64,000 nt of DNA from Firmicutes bacterium UBA3572 (GTDB taxonomy: Bacteria; Bacillota; Desulfotomaculia; Desulfotomaculales; Desulforudaceae), in the NCBI GenBank assembly GCA_002375985.1, contig DFNH01000011.1, forward strand, positions 7,328 to 71,327, given 5' to 3'. Numbering within the stretch: position 1 is the stretch's first letter; every line of letters begins with the position of its first letter. The notes beneath the pieces are model-generated. The model was given only the letters and a program-made list of their open reading frames with translations. It was not told where the DNA came from and ran no database searches. The translations under genes and the position numbers were made by a program. Below are positions 8,451-18,193 of the stretch, piece after piece.

Positions 8451-10490
8451 ATGCGCTTGCTCTACCTGACCGACACCCACATTCGCAGCGGCAACCCGCG
8501 CAACCGGCGGGACGACTTTCCGGCGGCGCTGCGGGCTAAGCTACTGGAAGTGGCCGGGCTGGTCCGCAAACTGGGCGTGTTCGCCGTGCTGCACGGAGGC
8601 GACTTTTTCGATCAACCCTGTCCGGAGTTGCCGGTGGTCGGGGAGTTCGTCAGGATTTTCCGGGACATGGGCGTTCCCGTCTACGTGGTTCCGGGCAACC
8701 ACGACATCTTTGCCTGCAATCCCGATACCCTCGAACACACCGTGCTTGGGCTGCTGCACCAGGTAGGCTGCCTAAGGGTGCTGCAGGCCGGCGAGAAGCT
8801 GTACTTGAAAGACGGGCGGGTTACCGTCCAGCTTACCGGCACGCCTTTCCACTACAACATTGATCGCCAGGACCCTCTGCTGGACTACTGCGTGACCAAG
8901 GAAAACTGCGACTTCGCGATCCACCTGGCGCACGGGATGCTGCTGGACCGACCCTTTTTGCCGGGCACTCCGTACACGCTCATCAGCCAGATCGCTCCGT
9001 TCACCGAGGCCGACTACACGCTGGGGAGCCACGCCCACTTTGGCTATCCGGATGTGGAGTGGGAAGGGCGTAGGTTTATTAACCCCGGTGCTCTGGTGCG
9101 GCTGTCGGTACAGCCCCCCGACCGGGAACGAACACCCCAGGTTTTACTGCTCGATTTTTCCGGTCCCAAGCCGACGCACCGCAAGATTCCGCTGCGTTCG
9201 GCCAGGCCGGGCGCCGAGGTGCTTAAGCCGGGACCGCTGGCGGTGCTGGTGCAAAGAGAGGCTGGAAGACTGCCTTCTGGCGAGGCAGACCAGCATGCGG
9301 ACCAACCGGACTGCCCGTATTTTTCCGAGATTTTGGAAGAAGTGGCGCGCCGGGGGTCTTTTCCGCCGGCTGTGACCCAGGAAGCGCTCCGGCTTTTGTC
9401 GTGTACCCGGGAACCGGATCGCTCCGGGCCGCCCGTTTGGTTGCGGCGGTTGGTGTTGGAGAACTTTCAGTCCCACGCCTATACCGAATTGGAGTTGGCT
9501 TCCGGGCTGAACGTAATCCTCGGGGAGTCCAACCAGGGCAAAAGCGCCATTGTCCGCGCCCTGCGTTGGTTGTTGTGCGACGATTTGCCGGCCTACGGCT
9601 TCCTGCGTAAAGGCAGTAGTTTCGTTAGGATCACCGGAATGTTTGACAACCAGAAGGTGATCTCGCGCGAGTGGTCACCACACGGCGTTTCCGGAAGTGT
9701 TGCCGGCCGGACGGCCCGGTCTGCCTTGCTGCCGCAGCTGGAGTTGGCGGACGGCATAAGGCTGTGCCTCCATATTGCGGCCGAGCGGGAGGAACCGTTT
9801 TTGTTGTCTTTGTCAGATACGCTAAAGGCCTGTGCGATCGATCACTTGTCCGGGGCGCCCCTTTTTGAGGCGGCCGTGCGGGAGACCGAAGACCGGGTTC
9901 GGCCGGTTGGTCCTGGGGCCCCGGAGACGGGGGGCGTTGAGCTCCAAAAGCAGGTAGAAGCATTGCTCACCTTGGCGGCGGTGCACGCGCGGGAGACCAT
10001 TTGCTCCCGGATTGAAGATATCGTCAACCAGGCGCTGGCGTCCGTATTTCAACCGCCCCCGCAATTCAAAGTCTTATTTGACGATTATGCCGTTTCGCCA
10101 CGGGCCGAATTCCTGGTGTACACGGCGTCCGATGGGGCCTATCCATACCACGCGGCGCACGAGGGCTTCGGGGGAGGCGTGGTCGACGTAATCTCCCTGG
10201 CGCTCCGGGTGGCCTTTCTGGAACTGGTGCACCCGCCGCTTACCGGGCCCTTGGTTCTGGATGAACCGTTAAAGCAGGTCAGCAATCGCTTTACGGCCCA
10301 CCTGGCCCGACTGCTCAAGACGTTTGCCGATCACTATGGTCGGCAGATAATCGTTGTCACCCATAACCAACATTTAGCCGGAACGGCCGACGCGGTGTAC
10401 GTGCTGCGTCTGGAATCTGGATCAAGCGTGCTTTACAGGCGCGGAAGTTCGATCCGGGCGAGCAGCAAGCACGTGAAGTGCCCGAATTAG
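8451..10490 (+). CDS. SbcD-like phosphoesterase fused to a Rad50/SMC-like ATPase
   Basis: One 679-residue chain carries both halves of an Mre11/Rad50-type machine. Residues 1-245 are a calcineurin-like nuclease domain: DTHIR near residue 8, GGDFFD, PGNHD, LAHG and GSHAHFG supply the metal ligands. Residues about 330-670 form an ABC/SMC-type ATPase: a Walker A GESNQGKSA near 360, a degenerate signature GFGGGVVDVISLALR near 572, a Walker B GPLVLDEPL near 602 and an H-loop VVTHNQH near 635. Only about 200 residues separate Walker A from the signature, so the long coiled-coil arms of SbcC are missing. The ATG at 8451 gives an SbcD-like start; a TTG at 8436 is possible, and neither has a strong ribosome site. 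addB follows directly. Confidence 0.85.
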   Translation: MRLLYLTDTHIRSGNPRNRRDDFPAALRAKLLEVAGLVRKLGVFAVLHGGDFFDQPCPELPVVGEFVRIFRDMGVPVYVVPGNHDIFACNPDTLEHTVLGLLHQVGCLRVLQAGEKLYLKDGRVTVQLTGTPFHYNIDRQDPLLDYCVTKENCDFAIHLAHGMLLDRPFLPGTPYTLISQIAPFTEADYTLGSHAHFGYPDVEWEGRRFINPGALVRLSVQPPDRERTPQVLLLDFSGPKPTHRKIPLRSARPGAEVLKPGPLAVLVQREAGRLPSGEADQHADQPDCPYFSEILEEVARRGSFPPAVTQEALRLLSCTREPDRSGPPVWLRRLVLENFQSHAYTELELASGLNVILGESNQGKSAIVRALRWLLCDDLPAYGFLRKGSSFVRITGMFDNQKVISREWSPHGVSGSVAGRTARSALLPQLELADGIRLCLHIAAEREEPFLLSLSDTLKACAIDHLSGAPLFEAAVRETEDRVRPVGPGAPETGGVELQKQVEALLTLAAVHARETICSRIEDIVNQALASVFQPPPQFKVLFDDYAVSPRAEFLVYTASDGAYPYHAAHEGFGGGVVDVISLALRVAFLELVHPPLTGPLVLDEPLKQVSNRFTAHLARLLKTFADHYGRQIIVVTHNQHLAGTADAVYVLRLESGSSVLYRRGSSIRASSKHVKCPN

Positions 10491-10513
10491 CACAGGATTT
10501 GGAGTGGATTGAT

Positions 10514-13500
10514 TTGTTGCTGCGCTTTATCCTCGGCCGGGCTGGCAGCGGCAAGACCCGCCGTTGCCTGGACGAAATCCGGCAGCAGTTGCGCCGGGCC
10601 CCCGAGGGGCCGCCGCTCGTATTCCTGGTTCCGGAACAAGCCACCTTTCAAACCGAGTATGCGTTGGTTTCCACCCCCGATCTGGCCGGTACGGTGCGCG
10701 CCCGGGTGCTGAGTTTCCGCCGGCTGGCCTGGCTGGTTCTAGCCGAAGCCGGCGGTGCCGCGCAGCCCCTAATCGGTGATTTGGGCAAGCGGATGATCAT
10801 CGCCCGCATTTTGGAAAGCCGCCGCTCGGAGTTGCGCGTATTCGGCCGGGCCGCCCGGCAGTTCGGATTTGCCGGAAACATGGCCCGGACGCTTTCTGAA
10901 CTGAAGGCATATCTAGTGACGCCGGCCGATCTGGAACGCGCCGGCAGCCGGGTGGTCGAGCGTTCCGGTGCCCACATCCTGGGGGCCAAACTGCAGGACC
11001 TGAAGTTGGTTTATGCGGCATTCGAGGCTTATTTGGCCGGCCGGTACGTCGATCCGGACGATTACCTGACCCTTTCGGCCGCCCGGTTGGCCGAAAGCAG
11101 GCTCCTGGACGGTGCCGAGGTTTGGGTGGACGGCTTCGCCGGCTTTACGCCGCAGGAGTACCAGGTACTGGAGGTGCTCCTGCGGCGGGCGGCGCGGGTG
11201 AACGTTGCCCTTTGCCTTGACCCGGACGCCAAGAGGCGGAAGGACCGGGAACTATTCCGCCTCACCCGGGAGACCCACACGCGCCTGGCCGAACTGGCCC
11301 GGAAAAACGGGGTCCGTATCGAGGCGCTGAAGCTCAACAATACGCCGCCCCCGCGTTTTCAAAACAGCCCGGCGCTTGCCCACCTTGAACGGCAGTTTTT
11401 CCGGCGGCCCACCGCCGTTTATCGCGGTGCGGCCGAGGTGAAACTGGTGGCCGCTGAGAACCAGCGGGCCGAAGTGGAGGGGGCGGCCCGGGAAATCATA
11501 CGGCTTTGCCGGGAACGGGGCTACCGCTGGCGGGAAGTGTCCGTAATCGTCCGCCACTTGGACGATTACCACGAAATACTGGCGACCGTGTTTACGGATT
11601 ACGGCATTCCTTTTTTCATCGACCGCAAGCGCACGGTTCTGCATCACCCGTTGGTGGAACTGATCCGGTCCGCCCTGCAGACAGTAACGGACGACTGGGC
11701 TTATGACCCGGTTTTTCGGTTTTTGAAAACCGATCTGGCACCCGTCTCCCGTGAAGAGGTCGATCTACTGGAAAACTACGTGTTGGCTCACGGAATCCGG
11801 GGTAACCGGTGGGTGGCGGACCGGGATTGGGCTTACCGCCCCTCCCTGAGACGGGAAGGGGAGGAACCGGCCCCGGCTTACCAGGAGCTCCTGCGGCGGG
11901 TGAATGAAGTGCGGCGCCGTGCCTCCCGCCAGTTGCTGGCCTTTCACCGGCGGTTAAACGCGGCCGAAAAGGTACGAGACATGGCGGCCGCCGTTTACGA
12001 CCTTCTGGCCGAACTGAAAGTCCCAGACCAGCTGGAGGCCTGGAGTCTGGAGGCGGAAGCCGACGGGCTTTTGGAAGCGGCCCGGGAACACCGTCAGGTG
12101 TGGGACGGGGTGATCCAGCTGCTGGACCAACTGGTGGAAGCCCTGGGGGATGACCACCTTCCCTTGGGAGAATTCATGCGGATCCTCGACGCTGGCTTGG
12201 AGGGCCTGCAGTTGGCCCTGATCCCGCCGGCGCTGGATCAGGTTTTTGTGGGTGCGCTGGACCGTTCCCGGAACCCCGATGTGCGGGCGGCCTTTGTGCT
12301 GGGGGTATCCGATGGCGTCCTACCGGCCCGGCAGGTCGAGGGCGGCCTTTTCAGCGACCGGGAGCGCGAAATGCTGTCGGCGGCCGGGGTGGAGCTGGCT
12401 CCGGACAGCCGCCGGCGGGCCTATGAAGAACAATACCTGGTGTATATCGCGCTCACCCGGTCCAGTGAGTACCTTTGGCTGAGTTATCCGCTGGCGGACC
12501 CGGAAGGACGGGCTTGTCAGCCGTCCAGCGTGATCTTTCGGCTCCGCGCCATGTTTCCGGAAGTCGCGGTGGAGATGGTGCCGGTTCAACCGCGGGGCGT
12601 GGCCGCCGGGGAAGACTTGGCCTTCGTTTCGGTGCCCCAACGGACGCTGGGCTATCTGGCCGTGCGGCTGCGGGACTGGATGGCCGGGTACGCTATTGAT
12701 CCGGTCTGGTGGGCGGTTTACAACTGGTTTTCCGCACAAAACGGGGGCTGGCCCGGGTTTTCCCTGATCCGGCGGGGCTTGTTTCACGAGAACCAGGAGC
12801 GGCCGCTGGGCCCCGAAACGTGTACCCGGCTTTACGGCAGCCCCCTGGTGGTCAGCGTAACCAGCGTGGAGAGTTTTCAGGCCTGTCCCTTTGCCCACTT
12901 TGCCCGGTACGGGCTCAGGCTTAAAGAACGCCCGGTTTTCCGGTTGGAGGCGCCGGATTTGGGGCAGTTTTTCCACGCCGCGCTTCAGGCCTTGGAAGAA
13001 CAGTTAAAAGCCCAGTCTTTGGACTGGGCGGCGTTGGGTCCGGAGGACTGCCGCCGCCTGGCCGGTGCGGTGGTCGACCGTTTGGCCCCGTTACTGCAGA
13101 ACGAAATATTACTCAGCACCCCGCGGTACCGCTTTCTCACCGGGAAACTGAGCCGGGTGGTGGCCCGTACGGCTTGGGCGCTGTCCGCCCAAGCCCGGAA
13201 GAGCCGCTTTCGGCCGGTCGCCTGGGAACTTTCCTTCGGTCGGGGGGGGGAGATTGGACCCCTGGTATATGAGCTGCCGGGAGGGACGCGGGTCGAACTG
13301 GTCGGGCGGATCGACCGGATCGATGCGGCAAGCACCGATTCCGGGGATACCTACCTGCGGGTTATTGACTACAAGGCCGGAAACCCGGCGCTGCGGCTCG
13401 ACGATGTGTTCTATGGCCTAAACCTGCAACTCCTGGTGTATCTGGAGGCGGCCCTGGCCAATGCCGGCCGGATCGTTGGACGTCACTGCCTGCCGGGAGG

Positions 13501-13978
13501 TGTTTTCTACAGCCGGGTGCAGAACCCGCTGTTGCGCAAAAAAGCGCCGGTGCCGCCTGCCGAGGTAGAGCAGGACCTTTTGCGGGCCTTCCGGCTGCAG
13601 GGTTTGATCCTGGATGATCCGGAAGTGCTGCGGCTAATGGATGCGACCGCCGGCGGCGAGTCCAGCGTGGTCCCGGCCGGGTTCAGGGGTGACGGGAGTT
13701 TGCGCCGGAAACCCAATGTCCTCGGGCTGGTGCATTTCCAGCGGTTGCGCGAGCATCTGGCGCGCACCGTGACCGAGGCCGGACGCCGGATCGGGAGTGG
13801 GGAAGTGGCCATCGCGCCTTTCCGCAAGGGGCGCCAGAGCGCCTGTACACACTGCCCCTACAAGCCGCTTTGCGCCTTCGACCCGCTGGTGGCGCCGAAT
13901 CGTTACCGCTTCTTGCCGGCGGTAGCGGCGTCGGAAATCTGGCGGGCGCTGGGTCTGCCGGAGGAGGGGTGCCGTTGA
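10514..13978 (+). CDS. addB: ATP-dependent helicase/nuclease subunit B
   Basis: A protein of about 1154 residues, the AddB subunit of the AddAB double-strand-break resection enzyme. The N-terminal Walker A is FILGRAGSGKTRR. The C-terminal half has the RecB-family nuclease core (GRIDRIDA, then VIDYKAG). The cysteines that hold the AddB iron-sulfur cluster are present in FQACPFAHFARYG near residue 800 and in ACTHCPYKPLCAFD near the C-terminus. The frame is open from 10478; the TTG at 10514 is chosen because GGAG at 10501 precedes it and it gives the usual AddB start, while earlier starts overlap the upstream gene. The stop overlaps the addA start by four bases. Confidence 0.92.
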   Translation: MLLRFILGRAGSGKTRRCLDEIRQQLRRAPEGPPLVFLVPEQATFQTEYALVSTPDLAGTVRARVLSFRRLAWLVLAEAGGAAQPLIGDLGKRMIIARILESRRSELRVFGRAARQFGFAGNMARTLSELKAYLVTPADLERAGSRVVERSGAHILGAKLQDLKLVYAAFEAYLAGRYVDPDDYLTLSAARLAESRLLDGAEVWVDGFAGFTPQEYQVLEVLLRRAARVNVALCLDPDAKRRKDRELFRLTRETHTRLAELARKNGVRIEALKLNNTPPPRFQNSPALAHLERQFFRRPTAVYRGAAEVKLVAAENQRAEVEGAAREIIRLCRERGYRWREVSVIVRHLDDYHEILATVFTDYGIPFFIDRKRTVLHHPLVELIRSALQTVTDDWAYDPVFRFLKTDLAPVSREEVDLLENYVLAHGIRGNRWVADRDWAYRPSLRREGEEPAPAYQELLRRVNEVRRRASRQLLAFHRRLNAAEKVRDMAAAVYDLLAELKVPDQLEAWSLEAEADGLLEAAREHRQVWDGVIQLLDQLVEALGDDHLPLGEFMRILDAGLEGLQLALIPPALDQVFVGALDRSRNPDVRAAFVLGVSDGVLPARQVEGGLFSDREREMLSAAGVELAPDSRRRAYEEQYLVYIALTRSSEYLWLSYPLADPEGRACQPSSVIFRLRAMFPEVAVEMVPVQPRGVAAGEDLAFVSVPQRTLGYLAVRLRDWMAGYAIDPVWWAVYNWFSAQNGGWPGFSLIRRGLFHENQERPLGPETCTRLYGSPLVVSVTSVESFQACPFAHFARYGLRLKERPVFRLEAPDLGQFFHAALQALEEQLKAQSLDWAALGPEDCRRLAGAVVDRLAPLLQNEILLSTPRYRFLTGKLSRVVARTAWALSAQARKSRFRPVAWELSFGRGGEIGPLVYELPGGTRVELVGRIDRIDAASTDSGDTYLRVIDYKAGNPALRLDDVFYGLNLQLLVYLEAALANAGRIVGRHCLPGGVFYSRVQNPLLRKKAPVPPAEVEQDLLRAFRLQGLILDDPEVLRLMDATAGGESSVVPAGFRGDGSLRRKPNVLGLVHFQRLREHLARTVTEAGRRIGSGEVAIAPFRKGRQSACTHCPYKPLCAFDPLVAPNRYRFLPAVAASEIWRALGLPEEGCR

Positions 13979-16900
13979 ACCAAGACACGAATTGGACTCC
14001 AAACCAGTTGGAAGCGATCGAGGCGCGAAACCAAAACCTCCTGGTATCCGCCGGAGCCGGTTCCGGGAAGACCGCGGTGCTGGTGGAGCGGATCATCCGG
14101 CTGATCACCGACCCGGTCAGGCCGGCAGATGTGGACCGCCTGCTGGTGGTCACCTTTACCAAGGCGGCGGCGGCGGAGATGCGCCGGCGGGTTGGGGAGG
14201 CCCTGACGCAGGAGCTCAACCGGAACCCGGGTTCGGAGATACTGGAACGGCAGTTACGGCTGCTGCCGCAGGCCCAGATTACCACGCTGCACGCTTTCTG
14301 CGGGGACGTGCTGCGCCGCTACCACTACCTACTGGACCTGGATCCGGAGTTTCGCATCGCCGACGAAACGGAAGCGGCCATCCTGAGGCAGGAGACACTG
14401 GCCGCCCTGTTTGAGGAGCAGTACCAGCGTATTGAAAACGACTCCGGCTTACAGGTGCTGGTGGAGGGCTACGGGGGTGAGCGGGACGACCTAAAGTTGC
14501 AAGAACTGGTGCTACGGCTGCACCACTTTGCGCAGAGCAATTTGCGGCCCGCCGATTGGCTCCGGCGCGCGGCTGGTTGCGGCCGGATCGGTGAAGGTTT
14601 CGACGGCGCGGTACCCATGGTGCGGGCGTTGCGCAAACTGGTCGAGGACCGTCTGCGGTGGATCCAGCACGACTTGGAAACGGCGCTTGGACTGGCGGGT
14701 ATGCCGGGGGGGCCGGAAGCCTACCGGGCCGCCATCGCGGCCGAAGTGGCGGCGGTGGGGGAATTGGTCTCCGGGGTCCGGAACTGGTCCTGGGATGAAC
14801 TGCGCCGCCGGATGCAAGCTTTTGCCTTTGCACCGCGCCTGCCTCGTGCCGGTGCGGAGGTGGACCAAGAACTCAAAGAGTTTTGTGCCGCTTGCCGCAA
14901 ACAGGCCAAGGAACGTTTTCGCGACCTTTACGCGCAGTTTTTCGCCCGGGAGCCCGGGGCGCTGCTGGCCGATCAGGCGGCGGTCGCGCCGGTGCTGGCA
15001 CGGCTGGCGGACTTAACGGTGGCTTTCGGGGAGGCCTACCGGCGGGCCAAACGGGAGCGCAACCTGGTAGATTTTGCCGACCTGGAGCACTACTGCCTGC
15101 AGGTGTTGTTGGCGCCGGACACCGACGCGGATAGGCTTGTGCCCTCGGAAGTGGCCCTTGAGTTCCGGGAGTTTTTCGTCGAGGTGTTGGTGGACGAGTA
15201 CCAGGATATCAATGCGGTCCAAGAGGCGATCCTGACGCTGGTCTCCCGGTCGGAAACGGACCGCCCCAATCTGTTTATGGTCGGAGACGTGAAGCAGAGT
15301 ATTTACCGTTTTCGGTTGGCCGACCCCAACCTGTTCCTCAGGAAGTACCGGGAGTATCCAACGGCGCACGGGCGGCGGACGCGGCGCATTGACCTGGCCC
15401 ACAACTTCCGCAGCCGGGAGGAGATCATTTGGGCGGTGAATTATCTCTTCCGGCGGATCATGACCGAAGCGGTCGGTGAACTGGAGTACGACCGCGCCGC
15501 CGAACTGGTCTACGGCCGCCGGTGCGTGACGCCGGCCGGCGTTCCGGAGCCGGTGGAAGTCCACCTTCTCGAGCGACGGCCGGCGGAAGCGGAGGATACG
15601 GCCGGCGTAGCGGAATCGGAACCCGGATTGGAATGGGATGATGAAGAAGCAGATGCTACGCAACGGGAGGCGCGTTTGGTAGCCGGGATCATCCAAAGAC
15701 TGGTGCGCGGCACCGCATCAACCGGTCCCGCCCATATCCTGGAGGTGCCGCAGGGGACGCTGCGCCCGGTCCGCTATCGGGATATTGTGATTTTGCTGCG
15801 TGCCACGGCGGGAAAGGTGCACACTTACCTTGAGGAGTTGCGCCGGCTGGAGATACCGGCTTACGCCAAGACCGAAACCGGCTATTTCGAGGCCACGGAG
15901 GTGGCCATCGCGCTGGCCCTGCTCAAAGTGATTGATAACCCGCGGCAGGATATTCCCCTGGCGGCGGTGCTGCGGTCGCCCATTGTGGGACTGTCGGCGG
16001 CGGAACTGGCCGCGGTGCGGGCGCGCGAGCAAAGCGGGGATTTTTACGGTGCGGTGATTGCGGCCGCCGGAAAGCAGGATGCGCTTGCGAAAAGGTTGTC
16101 CGATTTCCTGGCCCGGCTGGACCGGTGGCGTACCCAGGCCCGCCGGGGTTCTTTGGCCGACCTGATCTGGACGGTTTACCGGGAAACCGGTTTTTTCGAC
16201 TACGTGGGAGCCCTGCCCGGCGGGGCGGCGCGCCAGGCCAACCTGCGGGCACTGTACGACCGGGCGCGGCAGTACGAAGCCACCGCCTTTCGGGGACTGT
16301 TCCGGTTTCTCCGTTATCTCGAACTGCTGCGCGAAGGGGGGCAGGATTTGGGACCGGCTCCGGTGCTCGCCGAAAGCGAAGACGTGGTCCGGGTGATGAG
16401 TATCCACCAGAGTAAAGGCCTCGAATTTCCGGTGGTGATCCTGGCCGACCTGGGCCGCCGTTTCCACATGCCCGATTTGCAGCGCGACGTTCTGTTTCAT
16501 CAGGATCTCGGTCTTGGCGCCTATTTCGTTGACCCGGACGCCCGGGTGAGCTATCCTACCGTGGGCTGGCACGTGCTGCGGGAAAAACTGTACCGGGAGC
16601 AACTGGCCGAGGAGTTACGGATTCTATACGTGGCGATGACCAGAGCCAGGGAGAGGCTGATCCTCACCGGTTCGGTCAGCCGCTTGCCACAGGCGTTGTT
16701 CCGCTGGAACTTGGCGGCCGGTTCGGAAGCCGGTCCGCTGCCCGGTACGGTGTTGGTCCAGGCTCAGAACTACTTGGATTGGTTGATTCCGGCACTGATG
16801 GCGCATCCGGACGCCGAACCCTTGCGCCGGGAGGCGGGGCGGCTGCCGAGCCGCGGGCTGTTGACCGATCCGTCCCGCTGGGAGGTGCACCTTTACCACC

Positions 16901-17721
16901 GGCACGGGGCAGAGACCGAAGTGGCGCCGGCAGAAGGGCGGGACGAAACGCTGCTGGACAGGATGCGGCAAGGGAAACCGGTGCCGGTGGAGGACAAAAC
17001 TCTGGGGGCGGTGCAGCGTATCCTGGCATGGCGCTATCCCCGGCCCCTACTGGCCTCCCTGCCGGCCAAGATTGCGGCTACCGAACTTAAAGGGCGGTTG
17101 GCGGAGTTGGAGGCCGAGGACCAGAGTGCACGACCCTGCTACCACCGTATCCTGGGGCGTCAGCCCAGATTTCTGCAGTCACCGGGTACTTTGTCCGCCG
17201 CCGAATTCGGCACGGCCATGCACCTGGTGCTGCGGCACCTGGAGTTGGGCGGGGATCTCAGCCCCGCCGGGGTGAAAAAACAGGTGGCCGGCCTGGTGGA
17301 GCGCCAGATACTGAGCGCGGCCGAAGCGGAAGCCATCGATGCGGCGGCCATCGCCGGGTTTTTGGCCGGTCCGCTGGGGCGCCGGTTGCGGGAAGCCGTA
17401 TGGATCAGGCGGGAATGGCCCTTTTACCTGAGGCTGCCGGCACGGGAAGCTTTTCCGGAAAGCGGCGGCGCACTCGGAGACGAGACGGTGGTAATTCAGG
17501 GCATCATCGACTGCCTGTTTGCCGAGCCGGACGGCCTGGTTCTGATCGACTACAAAACTGACCGGGCGGCGGGAGAAGGGGTGAAGACGCTGCCGGTAGA
17601 TAAGTACCGGGACCAACTAAACCTTTATGCCCGGGCGGTGGAGGCGATCCTGGGCCAAAGGGTCAAGGAACGGTACCTACAGTTTTTTACCGCCGGCGCC
17701 TTTCCGGCCGTAAGATTTTGA
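13975..17721 (+). CDS. addA: ATP-dependent helicase/nuclease subunit A
   Basis: A UvrD-like helicase with C-terminal nuclease, about 1248 residues. The TTG at 13975 lies in a TTGA overlap with the addB stop and follows GGAGGAGG at 13960. Helicase motifs are in order: Ia/Walker A SAGAGSGKTAVLVERI, TFTKAAAAEMRRR, Walker B VDEYQDIN, motif III GDVKQSIYRFR, motif IV NFRSR, motif V SIHQSKGLEFPVV and motif VI LYVAMTRARERL. The C-terminal nuclease has GIIDCLF and LIDYKTD. With AddB it resects broken ends up to a recombination hotspot and loads RecA. Translational coupling to addB is clear. Confidence 0.95.
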   Translation: MNQDTNWTPNQLEAIEARNQNLLVSAGAGSGKTAVLVERIIRLITDPVRPADVDRLLVVTFTKAAAAEMRRRVGEALTQELNRNPGSEILERQLRLLPQAQITTLHAFCGDVLRRYHYLLDLDPEFRIADETEAAILRQETLAALFEEQYQRIENDSGLQVLVEGYGGERDDLKLQELVLRLHHFAQSNLRPADWLRRAAGCGRIGEGFDGAVPMVRALRKLVEDRLRWIQHDLETALGLAGMPGGPEAYRAAIAAEVAAVGELVSGVRNWSWDELRRRMQAFAFAPRLPRAGAEVDQELKEFCAACRKQAKERFRDLYAQFFAREPGALLADQAAVAPVLARLADLTVAFGEAYRRAKRERNLVDFADLEHYCLQVLLAPDTDADRLVPSEVALEFREFFVEVLVDEYQDINAVQEAILTLVSRSETDRPNLFMVGDVKQSIYRFRLADPNLFLRKYREYPTAHGRRTRRIDLAHNFRSREEIIWAVNYLFRRIMTEAVGELEYDRAAELVYGRRCVTPAGVPEPVEVHLLERRPAEAEDTAGVAESEPGLEWDDEEADATQREARLVAGIIQRLVRGTASTGPAHILEVPQGTLRPVRYRDIVILLRATAGKVHTYLEELRRLEIPAYAKTETGYFEATEVAIALALLKVIDNPRQDIPLAAVLRSPIVGLSAAELAAVRAREQSGDFYGAVIAAAGKQDALAKRLSDFLARLDRWRTQARRGSLADLIWTVYRETGFFDYVGALPGGAARQANLRALYDRARQYEATAFRGLFRFLRYLELLREGGQDLGPAPVLAESEDVVRVMSIHQSKGLEFPVVILADLGRRFHMPDLQRDVLFHQDLGLGAYFVDPDARVSYPTVGWHVLREKLYREQLAEELRILYVAMTRARERLILTGSVSRLPQALFRWNLAAGSEAGPLPGTVLVQAQNYLDWLIPALMAHPDAEPLRREAGRLPSRGLLTDPSRWEVHLYHRHGAETEVAPAEGRDETLLDRMRQGKPVPVEDKTLGAVQRILAWRYPRPLLASLPAKIAATELKGRLAELEAEDQSARPCYHRILGRQPRFLQSPGTLSAAEFGTAMHLVLRHLELGGDLSPAGVKKQVAGLVERQILSAAEAEAIDAAAIAGFLAGPLGRRLREAVWIRREWPFYLRLPAREAFPESGGALGDETVVIQGIIDCLFAEPDGLVLIDYKTDRAAGEGVKTLPVDKYRDQLNLYARAVEAILGQRVKERYLQFFTAGAFPAVRF

Positions 17722-17806
17722 ACGCACCGCTTGGTCGATTATCCAGGATTATGCATAACTTGCTTTCTGTGTGAACACACTAGGGACCGGAAGGGGGTGA
17801 GTATGC

Positions 17807-17959
17807 ATGCCCAACGAAGTCAAATGTACGGTGACCGAATGCGAGTACAACCACGATGTGAAGTGTGACGCACCGATGATTCAGGTGGACCGGAATCACA
17901 GCAGTAACGCGAAATCTTCCGACGAAACCAAGTGTGAAACCTTCAAGCGGAAAATGTAA
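17807..17959 (+). CDS. DUF1540 mini-protein
   Basis: A 50-residue protein with an ATG at 17807 behind AGGGGGTGAG. Four cysteines lie at residues 7, 12, 20 and 43 (KCTVTECEYNHDVKC near the start, KCETFKRKM at the end). The first three match the DUF1540 pattern of small Clostridia proteins, thought to bind a metal through their cysteines. No function is known. It is monocistronic: about 85 bases separate it from addA, and a strong terminator begins at the first base after its stop codon. The short length makes it easy to miss in automatic gene calls. Confidence 0.8.
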   Translation: MPNEVKCTVTECEYNHDVKCDAPMIQVDRNHSSNAKSSDETKCETFKRKM

Positions 17960-17997
17960 GCGGAAAGACTGGCCCAGGCCAGTCTTTCCGCCTTCTT
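17960..17997 (+). terminator. Rho-independent terminator after DUF1540 gene
   Basis: A perfect 14-bp stem GCGGAAAGACTGGC (17960-17973) and GCCAGTCTTTCCGC (17978-17991) with a CCAG loop, followed by CTTCTT. It starts immediately after the TAA stop. Confidence 0.85.
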
Positions 17998-18100
17998 AAA
18001 CGGTGCGTAGGTGTGGCCCATTCCGTAGGCCAGAGGGATGTATTCTAAACGTGTGGAGGAGAGGGGCGTGCGGATAACGTATTTGATGGTTAGTTGGGTG

Positions 18101-18154
18101 CTGCTGAAAAAGCTGCCTTAGGAGCGGTGCACACAAGGTAGTGTTTTTCAGCAG
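18101..18154. repeat. Repeat element copy 2, perfect-ended hairpin
   Basis: Ends CTGCTGAAAAA (18101-18111) and TTTTTCAGCAG (18144-18154) are perfect inverted repeats. Pairing continues inward through CTGCCTT and AAGGTAG, leaving a loop with CGGTGCACAC. The left arm, the loop motif and the AT-rich right part are shared with 6572-6620 at equal spacing. It lies 40 bases before the YaiI-family gene. Candidates are a MITE-like element, solo insertion-sequence ends or a structured RNA. Confidence 0.5.
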
Positions 18155-18193
18155 AAACTAGTTAGTGCGTGACAGAAAGGATGATCATACGGT

